Below are positions 46,334-55,372 of a DNA stretch of 64,000 nucleotides, in pieces. The translations under genes were made by a program, and so were the position numbers. The first letter of the stretch is position 1. Each line of letters starts with the position of its first letter. The DNA is taken from the NCBI GenBank assembly GCA_018970725.1, contig JAGWVU010000012.1:48828-112827 (forward strand). The letters are read 5' to 3'. This DNA is from Verrucomicrobiota bacterium (GTDB lineage Bacteria > Verrucomicrobiota > Verrucomicrobiia > Verrucomicrobiales > DEV007). Below the pieces are notes generated by a model. It searched no databases. It saw only the letters and a list, made by a program, of their open reading frames with translations, and was not told where the DNA came from.

Positions 46334-49300
46334 TCGGTTCCGTCGATCCATTCCGGTCACTTGTGAAGGGTCTGCTCTTTGTGCTCCTCGGGAGCTTTGT
46401 CCACGCCGGGGAACGTTACCTGCTCGCGGCAGACAATCAGGTCATCGAGATCGAGCGCGGTGGCAAGGTCGTCTCCGTGCTGAAGCATCCTGGCCATGGC
46501 GGCATTTACGATGCGACGCGGTTGCCGGACGGGGGCATCGCGTATGCGCACCGGGGTGGACTGGCCGTCTTTGATGCCGCCAAAAAACTGGTTCTTGAGC
46601 ACAAGGCGGTGGCCGGCCCCCAGGGCGCGGAAGCCAACAGTCTGGCCGTGCTGGACGGCGGCAAACAGTTCGCGCTCATGGACAGCGGCGTGAATCAGAT
46701 CCGCATCGTCAATCCCACCGGCCAGGTTTTGAGCGTGACTCCCCTGCCCGATCTCCAGGCTGACCCTCTGCACTTCCGCTATCGCATGATCCGAGAGGTG
46801 CCCGGCGAAGGCGCCTTCTGGATCGGCCAATACGGCCGCAAAACGGTGCTCAAGGTGGAGATGGTCTCTGGACGCGTCTTGCAAACCATCCCACTCGATC
46901 CGCTGCTGATCCCATCCGCCACCATGAAAAAGGCTTTTGCCGCGCTGCAGGATGCGGATGGCTCCCTCTGGATCACCACATCCACCGGTTGCCAACTGCT
47001 TCATCTGGATGCGAAAGGCCTAAAGCTCGGGTGCTGGACCATCGGTGACCTCGGCTTGCAATGCCGCTACCTGCTCGGCATGTCGCGTCTCGCCAATGGC
47101 AACCTTCTCGTCGCCTGCGGAGACTACCATCTGCAAAAAGCGGAGGAGGGCCGTGACCTCCTCGCGGAGATCGACCACGCCGGGAAAGTGGTATGGAAGC
47201 TGACCCGGGAGCAGTTGGTGGATCAGATCGAGGGAGCGATCGACAAAAAGAGCGGGCTCGAGGAACTGCGCATCACGAATGTGCATGCCTATGACCTGCC
47301 CGCTGCACAGTCGGCCTCCACCTCCCCGATCCACAGCTTCATCGACAAACACTGCGTCGACTGCCATGACGACAGCATCTCCAAAGGCGGGTTCGACATC
47401 ACGGCCTTGCGTTTCCAACTCGAAGACGGGGAGAGCCGTTCCCGCTGGATGCGGGTCTTTGATCGCGTTCGTCTCGGTGAAATGCCGCCGCCGGAAAAAT
47501 CCCAAGTCCCGGAGGAGGAGCGTGCAGACCTGACCAACTCACTCGGCAAAGCCATCGCAACCGCCGACCGGGACGACATTTCCCTTCATGGCCGCGGTCC
47601 CGTCCGGCGACTGACCCGGGTGGAATTCGAGAACAACCTCCGGACCCTGCTGAGACTGCCCGATCTCGACATCCGCGACAAACTGCCCGAGGAACGGGAT
47701 GCGCATGGTTTCACCAAGGTTTCCGCGTTGCTCGACATGTCCCGGGTGCAACTCGACGCCTACCTCGATGCCTCCGAGACGGCTCTGCGGGCCGCGATGG
47801 CGCTCGAAAAGCGCCCAGTCGCCCCGGTGCCGCGACGTTTCACCGGCTTGGAATTGTTCCCGGGCTTGAGCACCTTCGGCGGAAGCGAGGCCATGTTCTT
47901 CGCCCGCGGCAATCGCATGGTGCCCATCACGCCCGCCGAGTTGAAGATCATGACGCCGGAGCAGCGGCGGGATCCCAGCCTTGAACTGGCCTTGTTCCGG
48001 TCCGCCACCTGGCCCTATTTCGGCTATCCACCCGGCTTCCGCGCCACGGAGAGCGGCGCCTATCGCGTGCGTTTCCGCGGTCGGGCGGTGCGCCAGGTGC
48101 GCGATTTCCGGCTCGTTCCAGCGTATGGGCCAGTGCCCATGAGCTTCCGGGCCCGGCAACCCTCCGGAGCGGATGTTTCCGGGAATGTCAGGGAGACAGG
48201 TGGTTGGATCGATCTTCAACCGGAGCCCCGCGACTTTGAGACGACGATTCATCTGGCGTCCGGAGAAACCTTTGAATACAGCCCGCTCGGCTTGCCCGTG
48301 CCCTTCATTCGAACCGACGGCGGCTTCTTTTACGATTACCCGCCGATGCCGCCGGAAGGCCATCGCGGGGTTGCGATCGAGTGGCTTGAGGTCACGGGCC
48401 CGATCCGGGAGGAAACCTGGCCACCGGCCTCCCACCACGTTCTGTTCGACGAAGTGGATCCTGGCAACCCGGGCCCCGCCGACGCCGATCGATTGTTCCG
48501 GAGATTCGCCGCGATGGCTGCGTTGCGCCCGATGAGCCCGGAGGCGCACCTGCCCTTCCTGCAGATGATCCAATCCAAGCTGGCCTCCGGCACCCCCTTT
48601 CCCGATGCCATGGTCGCCGGCTACCAAGCCTTACTCTGTTCTTCCCACTGTCTCTACCTCACGGATCCACGCCAGAACGGTCCCGAGGCGCAGTTCGCCA
48701 TCGCAAACCGGCTCTCTCATTTTCTCTGGAACTCGCGCCCTGACGACGAGCTGAGGCAACTGGCCCTGACGGGCCGTTTGCAGGATGCAACCGTATTGCG
48801 GGCCCAGACCACGCGCCTGATTGAAGATCCGCGTTTCGAGGAATTCGTAGACACCTTTGCCGCGGAATGGCTCGACCTGCGCAAACTGCGCCGCGATATC
48901 CCTGACGAGCGCCTCTATCCGGAATACCGCAAGGACGACTACCTCGTCGACTCCATGGAGCGCGAGACCGAGGCATTTTTGCGCGCCATGGTCCGCGAGA
49001 ACCTGCCCGCGAGCGTGGTGGTCACGGCAGACTTCACTTTCGTCAATGACCGCCTCGCCGTGCACTATGATCTGCCCCGCGTCAGCGGCTCCGCGATGCG
49101 CCGGGTCACCCTGCCACAGAGCAGCCCGTTCGGCGGTCTCCTCACCCAAGCCGCACTCGCAAAACACACGGCAAACGGCACCACCACCTCGCCCGTGCTC
49201 CGGGGGGCCTGGATCATGGAGAAACTCCTTGGCCAGCCGCCACCACCGCCACCCAAAAGCGTCCCCGCCGTCGAGCCGGATATACGGGGCGCGACCACCA

Positions 49301-49767
49301 TCCGCGCCTTGCTCGCCCAACATACCCAATCCAAAACCTGCGCTGCCTGCCATGCCCGATTCGATCCCGTGGGCTTCGCGATGGAGAATTTCGATGTCAT
49401 GGGAGCCTGGCGAGACCGCTACAGGGGGATGGAGCGCGGAGAAAAGATCACGGGCATTGATCCCGCCGGACACCCATACACCTACTTCGTCGGCCCGGCC
49501 GTGGATGCCTCAGGCAAACTCCCTACCGGAGAACCCTTTCAAGATATCCACGAGCTGAAACGCCACCTCGCCGCCCGCCCGCGTCAACTTGCCAGGAACC
49601 TCCTCGAACATCTCACACTCCATGCCACCGGGACCCCGGTGCGCTTCTCCGAGCGAACCGAGGTCGAGGCGATGCTCGACGACTGCGCCGCGGGCGGGTT
49701 CCGGGTGGGGGATTTGGTGCACGCCCTGGTGCAAAGCCGCATTTTCACGGGAAGGAGCTCCAAATGA
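46330..49767 (+). CDS. Beta-propeller - PSCyt1 - DUF1587/1592/1588/1585 cytochrome protein
   Basis: 1145 residues with a signal peptide (about 8-26). An N-terminal propeller (about 27-330; YLLAADNQVIEIERGGKVV, ISTSTGCQLL-like blades) is fused to a planctomycete cytochrome with CVDCH (about 343-347). Then come DUF1587 (RLTRVEFENNLRTLLRL), DUF1592 (NRLSHFLWNSRPDDELRQLA), DUF1588 with a second heme motif CAACHARFDPVGFAMENFD (about 1004) and DUF1585 at the C-terminus. Exported, multi-domain, function unestablished. It is always partnered by DUF1552, and here that gene follows with an ATGA overlap. Confidence 0.9.
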   Translation: MIGSVDPFRSLVKGLLFVLLGSFVHAGERYLLAADNQVIEIERGGKVVSVLKHPGHGGIYDATRLPDGGIAYAHRGGLAVFDAAKKLVLEHKAVAGPQGAEANSLAVLDGGKQFALMDSGVNQIRIVNPTGQVLSVTPLPDLQADPLHFRYRMIREVPGEGAFWIGQYGRKTVLKVEMVSGRVLQTIPLDPLLIPSATMKKAFAALQDADGSLWITTSTGCQLLHLDAKGLKLGCWTIGDLGLQCRYLLGMSRLANGNLLVACGDYHLQKAEEGRDLLAEIDHAGKVVWKLTREQLVDQIEGAIDKKSGLEELRITNVHAYDLPAAQSASTSPIHSFIDKHCVDCHDDSISKGGFDITALRFQLEDGESRSRWMRVFDRVRLGEMPPPEKSQVPEEERADLTNSLGKAIATADRDDISLHGRGPVRRLTRVEFENNLRTLLRLPDLDIRDKLPEERDAHGFTKVSALLDMSRVQLDAYLDASETALRAAMALEKRPVAPVPRRFTGLELFPGLSTFGGSEAMFFARGNRMVPITPAELKIMTPEQRRDPSLELALFRSATWPYFGYPPGFRATESGAYRVRFRGRAVRQVRDFRLVPAYGPVPMSFRARQPSGADVSGNVRETGGWIDLQPEPRDFETTIHLASGETFEYSPLGLPVPFIRTDGGFFYDYPPMPPEGHRGVAIEWLEVTGPIREETWPPASHHVLFDEVDPGNPGPADADRLFRRFAAMAALRPMSPEAHLPFLQMIQSKLASGTPFPDAMVAGYQALLCSSHCLYLTDPRQNGPEAQFAIANRLSHFLWNSRPDDELRQLALTGRLQDATVLRAQTTRLIEDPRFEEFVDTFAAEWLDLRKLRRDIPDERLYPEYRKDDYLVDSMERETEAFLRAMVRENLPASVVVTADFTFVNDRLAVHYDLPRVSGSAMRRVTLPQSSPFGGLLTQAALAKHTANGTTTSPVLRGAWIMEKLLGQPPPPPPKSVPAVEPDIRGATTIRALLAQHTQSKTCAACHARFDPVGFAMENFDVMGAWRDRYRGMERGEKITGIDPAGHPYTYFVGPAVDASGKLPTGEPFQDIHELKRHLAARPRQLARNLLEHLTLHATGTPVRFSERTEVEAMLDDCAAGGFRVGDLVHALVQSRIFTGRSSK

Positions 49768-51116
49768 ACCACCTGCCTCAAGCCGATGCCTTCGGCGTCG
49801 CAAACACAGCTTTCACGACCATGCACTTCCCCCACATCGCCCTCCCCCTACCCCGCCGGCGCTTTCTGCGCGGCCTCGGAGTCACCCTTGGACTCCCTCT
49901 TTTGGAGCAAAACCACGCGCGCGCCTCATCGCAAGCGCCTCCGAAGCGCATGCTCCTCATCTCCAACAACCTCGGCGTGCTGCCCCAGCACTTCTTTCCC
50001 AAAGACAAGGGTCCGGGCTACACGCTCTCGCCCTATTTGCAGGAACTCACAGCCTTCCGAAACGACTTCACCATCTTCAGCGGCCTCTCCCATCCCGCGG
50101 TCATCGGCGGTCACAGCACGGAGAATTGTTTCCTCACCGCTGCCCGTGATCCCACCCGGAGCGGCTTTCGCAACAGCATTTCACTCGACCAGTTCGCCGC
50201 CGAGAAGCTCGGTCAACAAACCCGATTCCCCACTCTCAACCTCGGAGTCAATCTGGACAAGGCCAACCGCAGCCTCTCCTGGACCCGCGATGGCGTCTTG
50301 CTCCCCGCCGAGGACAGCCCGTCTGCCCTGTTCCGGCGGATGTTTCTTCAAGGGGACTCCAAGACCGTGGCTGACCGGCTGCATCATCTGCAGGAACGGG
50401 GCTCCATCCTCGACATCGTGCGCGAGGATATCCGCACCTTTCAGGGCACGCTCGGTGGCAACGACCGCGACCGGCTCGACCAGTATCTCACCTCCGTCCG
50501 GGAACTCGAGGAGCGTCTCCACCTCTCCGCAGAATGGGAGCAAAAGCCAAAACCGGTCGCCTCCACCGCCGAACCAAAAGACATCCCGGACAAGGCCAAA
50601 TTCTTCCCCAAGATCCAGCTTATGCTCGACATGGCGAGGCTCGCGTTCGAGTCGGACTCAACCCGCATCATCACCCTGATGGTCGACGGCTTCGCCACCC
50701 CGCCGTTTGAGATCGAGGCTGACCAACGCACCCGCGACGGCTATCACAACCTCAGCCATCACGGTCAATCCAAAGAGAAACTCGCGGAACTCGAGAAGGT
50801 GGATCGCCAGCAGATGCGCCATCTCCGCGATTTGTTGACCGCGCTTGCCGTGACGTCCACCGCCGGGGGCGGGCGGCTGCTTGACCAGACCATGGTGCTC
50901 TATGGCAGCAACCTCGGGGATGCGAATGTCCACAACTGCACCAATCTTCCCATCCTGCTCGCGGGTGGCGGTCTCAAACATGCCGGTCACCTCGCATTCG
51001 ACACCTTGCAAAACACGCCGCTTTGCAATCTCTTTGTCACCATGCTCCAACAGGCCGGGATCGAGACGGATCATTTTGCTTCGAGCACCGGCACCGTCTC
51101 CGCTCTGCGCGCTTGA
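49764..51116 (+). CDS. Tat-exported DUF1552 protein
   Basis: 450 residues; PRRRFLRGLGVTLGLPLLE (about 30-48) is a Tat signal, so a start at the second Met (49821) is also possible. The rest is DUF1552, a relative of DUF1501: KRMLLISNNLGVLPQHFFPK, GLSHPAVIGGHSTENCFLT, DGYHNLSHHG and MVLYGSNLGDANVHNCTNLP. The ATG at 49764 overlaps the DUF1592-type gene stop. Role unknown; the DUF1592-DUF1552 pair mirrors the DUF1549-DUF1501 pair. Confidence 0.9.
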   Translation: MNHLPQADAFGVANTAFTTMHFPHIALPLPRRRFLRGLGVTLGLPLLEQNHARASSQAPPKRMLLISNNLGVLPQHFFPKDKGPGYTLSPYLQELTAFRNDFTIFSGLSHPAVIGGHSTENCFLTAARDPTRSGFRNSISLDQFAAEKLGQQTRFPTLNLGVNLDKANRSLSWTRDGVLLPAEDSPSALFRRMFLQGDSKTVADRLHHLQERGSILDIVREDIRTFQGTLGGNDRDRLDQYLTSVRELEERLHLSAEWEQKPKPVASTAEPKDIPDKAKFFPKIQLMLDMARLAFESDSTRIITLMVDGFATPPFEIEADQRTRDGYHNLSHHGQSKEKLAELEKVDRQQMRHLRDLLTALAVTSTAGGGRLLDQTMVLYGSNLGDANVHNCTNLPILLAGGGLKHAGHLAFDTLQNTPLCNLFVTMLQQAGIETDHFASSTGTVSALRA

Positions 51117-51139
51117 ATCCCCACCCTCCGCCCCCAACC

Positions 51140-53749
51140 ATGCACCGTCTGAAAGTCGCCGCCTTCCTCCTCCTGCTCACCTCCTTTTCACGGGCGGTCG
51201 AACCGATCGAGCCCGGCCGTTTCGAAAAGGAGATCCTCGTGCCCACGGCCCGGGATGCCATGCAAATCGCGATCCTGCCCGGGGGCGACATCCTCTTTGC
51301 CGAATTCCGCGGCCAAATGAAACGATGGAACGCGGCGACCGGAAGTGTCACGGACCTGGGCACGATTCCCACCCATGCAAAGGGAGAAGTCGGCCTGTTG
51401 GGGATCGCCGCCGGACGCGATTTTGCCCGGACCGGACACTTCTACGCCCTGTTCTGTCCCCTCGCGAAACAAGATACCATGCGGGTCAGCCGGTTCACGG
51501 TCCGGGACGGGGCCCTGGCCACCGGTTCGGAGAGGGAATTGCTCTCCTGGCCCTACGACACGGAACATGTCTTTCATATGGGCGGAGCCATGTGGATGGA
51601 TGCCAAGGGCGATCTCTACATCGGCAACGGGGACAATTGCCACTGGAACCCCGGCCTCCCGCAAGATACCCGGCCCGAGCGCAAGAACTGGGATGCGTTC
51701 CGCTCCGCTGCCAATTCCCGGGATTTGCGCGGCAAAATTCTGCGCATCCATCCGGAGCCGGAGGGCACTTACTCCATTCCGAAGGACAACCTCTTCGCCG
51801 ACGGCAGAAGCGGCCGGCCCGAGGTCTTCGCGATGGGCATCCGCAATCCGTTTCGGATGACCGTGGACGACCAGACCGGCACCCTCTATTTCGGCGACGT
51901 CGGGCCCAATGTCCTCCCCGAACTGGGCGTCACGCCGGTCGGCTACGAGGAGATCAACGCCACCCGCACCGGAGGCAATTTCGGCTGGCCGCTCTTTGTC
52001 GGTCCCAATGATGCACTCCCCCTCTTCGACTTCGTCACCAACCGCCAGGGACCTCGCTACGACCCGGCGTCCCCCGAAAACCTTTCCCCCCGCAACACCG
52101 GCATCCGCCAGCTTCCCCCCGCCCAACCGGCCCTCATCTGGTATTCCAACCTCTCATCCAAGCAGTTCCCGTCCCTCGGCAGCGGCGGACGTTCCATCAT
52201 GGCCGGCCCGGTCTACCACTTCGATCCCGCCAATCCTTCCCCCATCAAGCTCCCGGAAGCATTGGACGGCCGGCTCTTCATCTATGAGTGGATGCGCAAC
52301 TGGATCCAAACCGTCAAACTCAACACCCAGGGACCGGAGATCGAACCGTTCCTTCCCTCTTGGAATCTCCGCCGCCCCATCGATATGAAGATCGGCCCGG
52401 ACGGTGCCCTCTATCTCATCGAGTATGGCGATCAATGGTGGGAAAACACCGACAGCCGCATCGTGCGCATCCTCTATCGCCGCGGGAATCGTCCCCCCGT
52501 GGCCCGGCTCACCTCGAACGAGACCGCCGGCGTCCATCCGCTCGTCCTCGAATTCACCGCGGCCGGGTCCAGTGATCCGGATGGCGATGCCCTCCGCTTC
52601 GCCTGGACGCTCGATGGGAAGGACCAGCCGGGCGACGGTCCCCGGCTCAACCACACGTTCACCCAGCCCGGCGCTTTCCAAGTCGCGGTCACCGCCATCG
52701 ACAGAAGCGGTGCCCGGCACACGACCAGCGAAACGATTCACGTCGGCAATGGACGCCCTTCGGTCAGGATCGATTCCCCGGCCCAAGGCTCGTTCTTCGA
52801 TTGGGAGGCCCGCATTCCCTACCAGATCAGCGTGACCGAGTCCGATGGCGACGCGGTGCAACCCGCTCTCGTCTCGCTCCAGGGCGAGTTCCGGGGGCGT
52901 CGGCCGGGCAGCCAGGGCATCGATGACCTGCTCGACCCAGGCCTGGCCCTGATGCGCGGCAGCACCTGCTTCGCCTGCCACATGACCGATTCCGCCTCCG
53001 CCGGACCTCCTTACAAGGCGGTCGCCCTCAAATACAAGGACGATGCCGGGGCTCTCGCACGCCTTGCCCAAAAGATTCTCAGCGGCGGTGCCGGCGTCTG
53101 GGGCCAGATTCCGATGCCACCTCACCCGCAACACAATCTGGATCAACTCCGCAGCATGGTCAGCTGGGTCCTCTCGCTCAAGGATGATCCCACCGGCCCG
53201 CCCCAGCCCGGTGCCAGCGGCGTCTTTCAGGCTCCCGGAAAACCCGGGGATGGCTCCCGGGTGAACGAGGGCGTTCTCATCCTCACCGCCGCCTACACCG
53301 ACGACGGCAAGCAGGCCACCCTTCCCCGCTTGCGAGGGGAATCGAGCGTGATCCTGCATTCCCGGCGCAAAAAGGCCGCGCTCTTCGACGAAAATCACGG
53401 CATGGCCTATGTGGAAGGGGTCGAAGGCGAAAAAGGCCTCCTCGGCCACTTCAAGGACGGATCGCACATCGTCTGGCGCGAGCTCAATCTTGACGGGATT
53501 GGATCCCTCAAAGTCCGCGCCGGCAGCCTGGCCCAGGCGGGCGGCACCTTCGAGCTGCACGCCGGCACGAAGGACGGCCCCTTGCTCGCTTCAATCAAGG
53601 TGCCCGCGACGGGCGAGGCCGAATATGCCGATCTCCCCGCCACCTTGCCTCAGGGTGCCTCGCCCGGGCTCACCGATGTTTGCGTGGTGGCCCGGTGCAC
53701 GGATCCGGACGGAGTGCTCGGGTTGAATTGGATCGAGTTTCTGCGCTGA
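51140..53749 (+). CDS. Secreted sugar dehydrogenase propeller - PKD - cytochrome c - carbohydrate-binding fusion (second copy)
   Basis: 869 residues with a signal peptide (1-20). Glucose/sorbosone dehydrogenase propeller (about 25-450; GEVGLLGIAAGRDFARTG, SRDLRGKILRIHPEPEG, GGNFGWPLFVG), PKD-like domain (about 455-535; SSDPDGDALRFAWTLDG), monoheme cytochrome c (STCFACHMTDSASAGPP, about 609; axial Met in IPMPPHPQH) and a C-terminal beta-sandwich ending LGLNWIEFLR. Same order as the protein at 23954. Last gene of the IclR-led operon, 23 bases after DUF1552. It is likely the sugar-oxidising member of the set. Confidence 0.92.
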   Translation: MHRLKVAAFLLLLTSFSRAVEPIEPGRFEKEILVPTARDAMQIAILPGGDILFAEFRGQMKRWNAATGSVTDLGTIPTHAKGEVGLLGIAAGRDFARTGHFYALFCPLAKQDTMRVSRFTVRDGALATGSERELLSWPYDTEHVFHMGGAMWMDAKGDLYIGNGDNCHWNPGLPQDTRPERKNWDAFRSAANSRDLRGKILRIHPEPEGTYSIPKDNLFADGRSGRPEVFAMGIRNPFRMTVDDQTGTLYFGDVGPNVLPELGVTPVGYEEINATRTGGNFGWPLFVGPNDALPLFDFVTNRQGPRYDPASPENLSPRNTGIRQLPPAQPALIWYSNLSSKQFPSLGSGGRSIMAGPVYHFDPANPSPIKLPEALDGRLFIYEWMRNWIQTVKLNTQGPEIEPFLPSWNLRRPIDMKIGPDGALYLIEYGDQWWENTDSRIVRILYRRGNRPPVARLTSNETAGVHPLVLEFTAAGSSDPDGDALRFAWTLDGKDQPGDGPRLNHTFTQPGAFQVAVTAIDRSGARHTTSETIHVGNGRPSVRIDSPAQGSFFDWEARIPYQISVTESDGDAVQPALVSLQGEFRGRRPGSQGIDDLLDPGLALMRGSTCFACHMTDSASAGPPYKAVALKYKDDAGALARLAQKILSGGAGVWGQIPMPPHPQHNLDQLRSMVSWVLSLKDDPTGPPQPGASGVFQAPGKPGDGSRVNEGVLILTAAYTDDGKQATLPRLRGESSVILHSRRKKAALFDENHGMAYVEGVEGEKGLLGHFKDGSHIVWRELNLDGIGSLKVRAGSLAQAGGTFELHAGTKDGPLLASIKVPATGEAEYADLPATLPQGASPGLTDVCVVARCTDPDGVLGLNWIEFLR

Positions 53750-53827
53750 CCCGGGTAGGGGGTCAAAAAAATCCTTCTTCCGGAGCTTCGGTTTGAAAGA
53801 AGCGGTCCGCTCACGGCGTTTTTCTAG

Positions 53828-53845
53828 TGGTATGACCTCCTACCA
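53828..53845 (+). promoter_or_regulatory. GntR/FadR-type operator before the SDR gene
   Basis: TGGTATGACCTCCTACCA, one mismatch from the site at 37218; the identity continues through CCAG on the 3' side. The GTG start codon of the SDR lies 12 bases later. The nearest candidate regulator is the FadR-type GntR protein encoded at 54659 in the same transcript, which implies autoregulation. I did not find a convincing -35/-10 pair here. Confidence 0.8.
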
Positions 53846-53857
53846 CCAGCTTCTCCA

Positions 53858-54610
53858 GTGAACCAGATCGATCTTTCCAATCGCAATGCCATCGTCACCG
53901 GTGGGGCCCGCGGCATCGGCCGGGCCATCGCCGAGCGCCTTCTCGCCTCCGGAGCCAGCGTCTCCCTTTGGGATGTCGACAACGCCGCCCTCGCCGAGGC
54001 CTGGGCCGAACTCGGTGCGCATGGGACCGTGCATATCGCCACGGTCGACCTCTCGGATCTCGCCTCCGTCCAACGAGCCACGCGAGAGACCCTCGCCCAG
54101 TTTGGAAAACTCGACATTCTGGTGAACAACGCCGGCATCACGGGAGGAAACGCCAAAACCTGGGAGATCGATCCCGCCGATTGGCGCCGGGTCATGGACA
54201 TCAACCTCAACGGACCGTTCTACTGCTGCCACAGCGTGGTGCCCCATCTCCTCACTAACGGTTATGGGCGCATCGTGAACATCGCGTCCATCGCCGGAAA
54301 GGAAGGGAATCCCAACGCCGCCCATTACAGCGCCTCCAAGGCCGCCGTGATCGCCCTCACCAAATCCCTCGGCAAGGAACTGGCCACTGCCAACATCACC
54401 GTCAACGCCGTCGCCCCCGCCGTCATCGCCACCGACATCCTCGCCCAGATGCATACTTCGCACATCGACTACATGCTCTCCAAAATCCCCATGGGACGTT
54501 TCGGAAAAAAGGAGGAGGCCGCCGCCCTCGTCGCCTGGCTTTCTTCCGAGGAATGCTCCTTCAGCACCGGCTCCGTCTTCGACCTCTCCGGCGGGCGCGC
54601 CACCTATTGA
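53858..54610 (+). CDS. SDR oxidoreductase, probable 2-keto-3-deoxy-L-fuconate/rhamnonate-type dehydrogenase
   Basis: 250 residues, classical short-chain dehydrogenase. Cofactor motif TGGARGIG (about 14-21), NNAG (about 88), catalytic Ser (IASIAG, about 144) and Y-x-x-x-K in HYSASKAAVIAL. Asp near residue 39 (SLWDVD) favours NAD. The C-terminal stretch SKIPMGRFGKKEEAA...ECSFSTGSVFDLSGGRATY is what I associate with dehydrogenases of the non-phosphorylative L-fucose/L-rhamnose routes; this is family resemblance, not proof. GTG 53858 is the only start keeping the cofactor loop. First gene after the operator, upstream of gntR. Confidence 0.88.
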   Translation: MNQIDLSNRNAIVTGGARGIGRAIAERLLASGASVSLWDVDNAALAEAWAELGAHGTVHIATVDLSDLASVQRATRETLAQFGKLDILVNNAGITGGNAKTWEIDPADWRRVMDINLNGPFYCCHSVVPHLLTNGYGRIVNIASIAGKEGNPNAAHYSASKAAVIALTKSLGKELATANITVNAVAPAVIATDILAQMHTSHIDYMLSKIPMGRFGKKEEAAALVAWLSSEECSFSTGSVFDLSGGRATY

Positions 54611-54625
54611 TCCGGGAATCTACCA

Positions 54626-54653
54626 AAGAACCAGGAACCAAGAACCGGGAACC
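54626..54653. repeat. Tandem heptamer repeat (4 copies)
   Basis: AAGAACC, AGGAACC, AAGAACC, GGGAACC in direct succession, consensus (A/G)(A/G)GAACC. It occupies most of the 48 bases between the SDR stop and the gntR start and ends 5 bases before the ATG, so copy-number change would alter the leader of the regulator. Confidence 0.75.
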
Positions 54654-54658
54654 ACTTC

Positions 54659-55369
54659 ATGAACATCACCGTCCTCGACCGCCCGTCCTCCCTTGTCGAA
54701 CAGGTCTGCCAGCAACTCGCCGCTTTCATCCGGGGGGACATGGCCGCTGAGGACCGATGGCTGCCCAGCGAGCGTTCCCTCGCGGAGAAGCTGGGCGTGA
54801 GCCGCACCGTGGTTCGCGAGGCCACCAAGCGACTCGAGCAGCAGGGCTTGCTCGAGATTCAACACGGCACCGGCATCAAGATCGTCGATCGCCTGCACCG
54901 CCCGTTGAATGACTCCCTCACGCTGCTCATTCCCGATATGACGGATCGCCTCCAGCAGCTCAACGAGACCCGCCTTTCCATCGAGCCCGATGCCGCCGCG
55001 TATGCCGCGCAACGGGCCACCCCGGAGCAGCTCCGGACCATGCGCCGGATCCAGAAACAGCTGGAGAAAGCTCCCGACAACCCCGCTGCGATCGAGGCCG
55101 ACATCGCCATGCACCAAGCCATCGCAGACGCGAGCGGCAACCAGATCTACCGCCTCATTCTCGATTCGCTCGCGGATCTCGGCATCTCCAGCCGGTTGCG
55201 CACCATCGGGCGGCTGGGCAAGGCAACCGCCGTAGAGCATCACGAAGCCATCCTGTCCGCCATCGCATGTCACGATGGCGACGCCGCCCGCGAGGCCATG
55301 CGCCGCCACATTCTCGCTGCTGGTGAGGACATGAACCTTCCCGCACTCAAAAACCCACAGGCAAATTGA
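54659..55369 (+). CDS. GntR-family transcriptional regulator, FadR subfamily
   Basis: 236 residues. The N-terminal winged helix has the family signature WLPSERSLAEKLGVSRTVVR (about 32-51). The C-terminal FCD all-helical domain carries its Asp/His metal set (DIAMHQAI about 145-152, EHHEAI, and RRHIL near the end). Such proteins respond to 2-hydroxy acids, sugar acids or their derivatives (LldR, GlcC, UxuR relatives). Probable owner of the operators at 37218 and 53828. It lies 48 bases after the SDR gene and 3 bases before the PSD1 gene. Confidence 0.93.
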   Translation: MNITVLDRPSSLVEQVCQQLAAFIRGDMAAEDRWLPSERSLAEKLGVSRTVVREATKRLEQQGLLEIQHGTGIKIVDRLHRPLNDSLTLLIPDMTDRLQQLNETRLSIEPDAAAYAAQRATPEQLRTMRRIQKQLEKAPDNPAAIEADIAMHQAIADASGNQIYRLILDSLADLGISSRLRTIGRLGKATAVEHHEAILSAIACHDGDAAREAMRRHILAAGEDMNLPALKNPQAN

Positions 55370-55372
55370 CCC

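Noticed and set aside
52154..53560. 468-residue minus-strand frame
   Set aside because: Shadow of the sugar dehydrogenase-cytochrome gene; Gly/Glu/Ala-rich composition without motifs.
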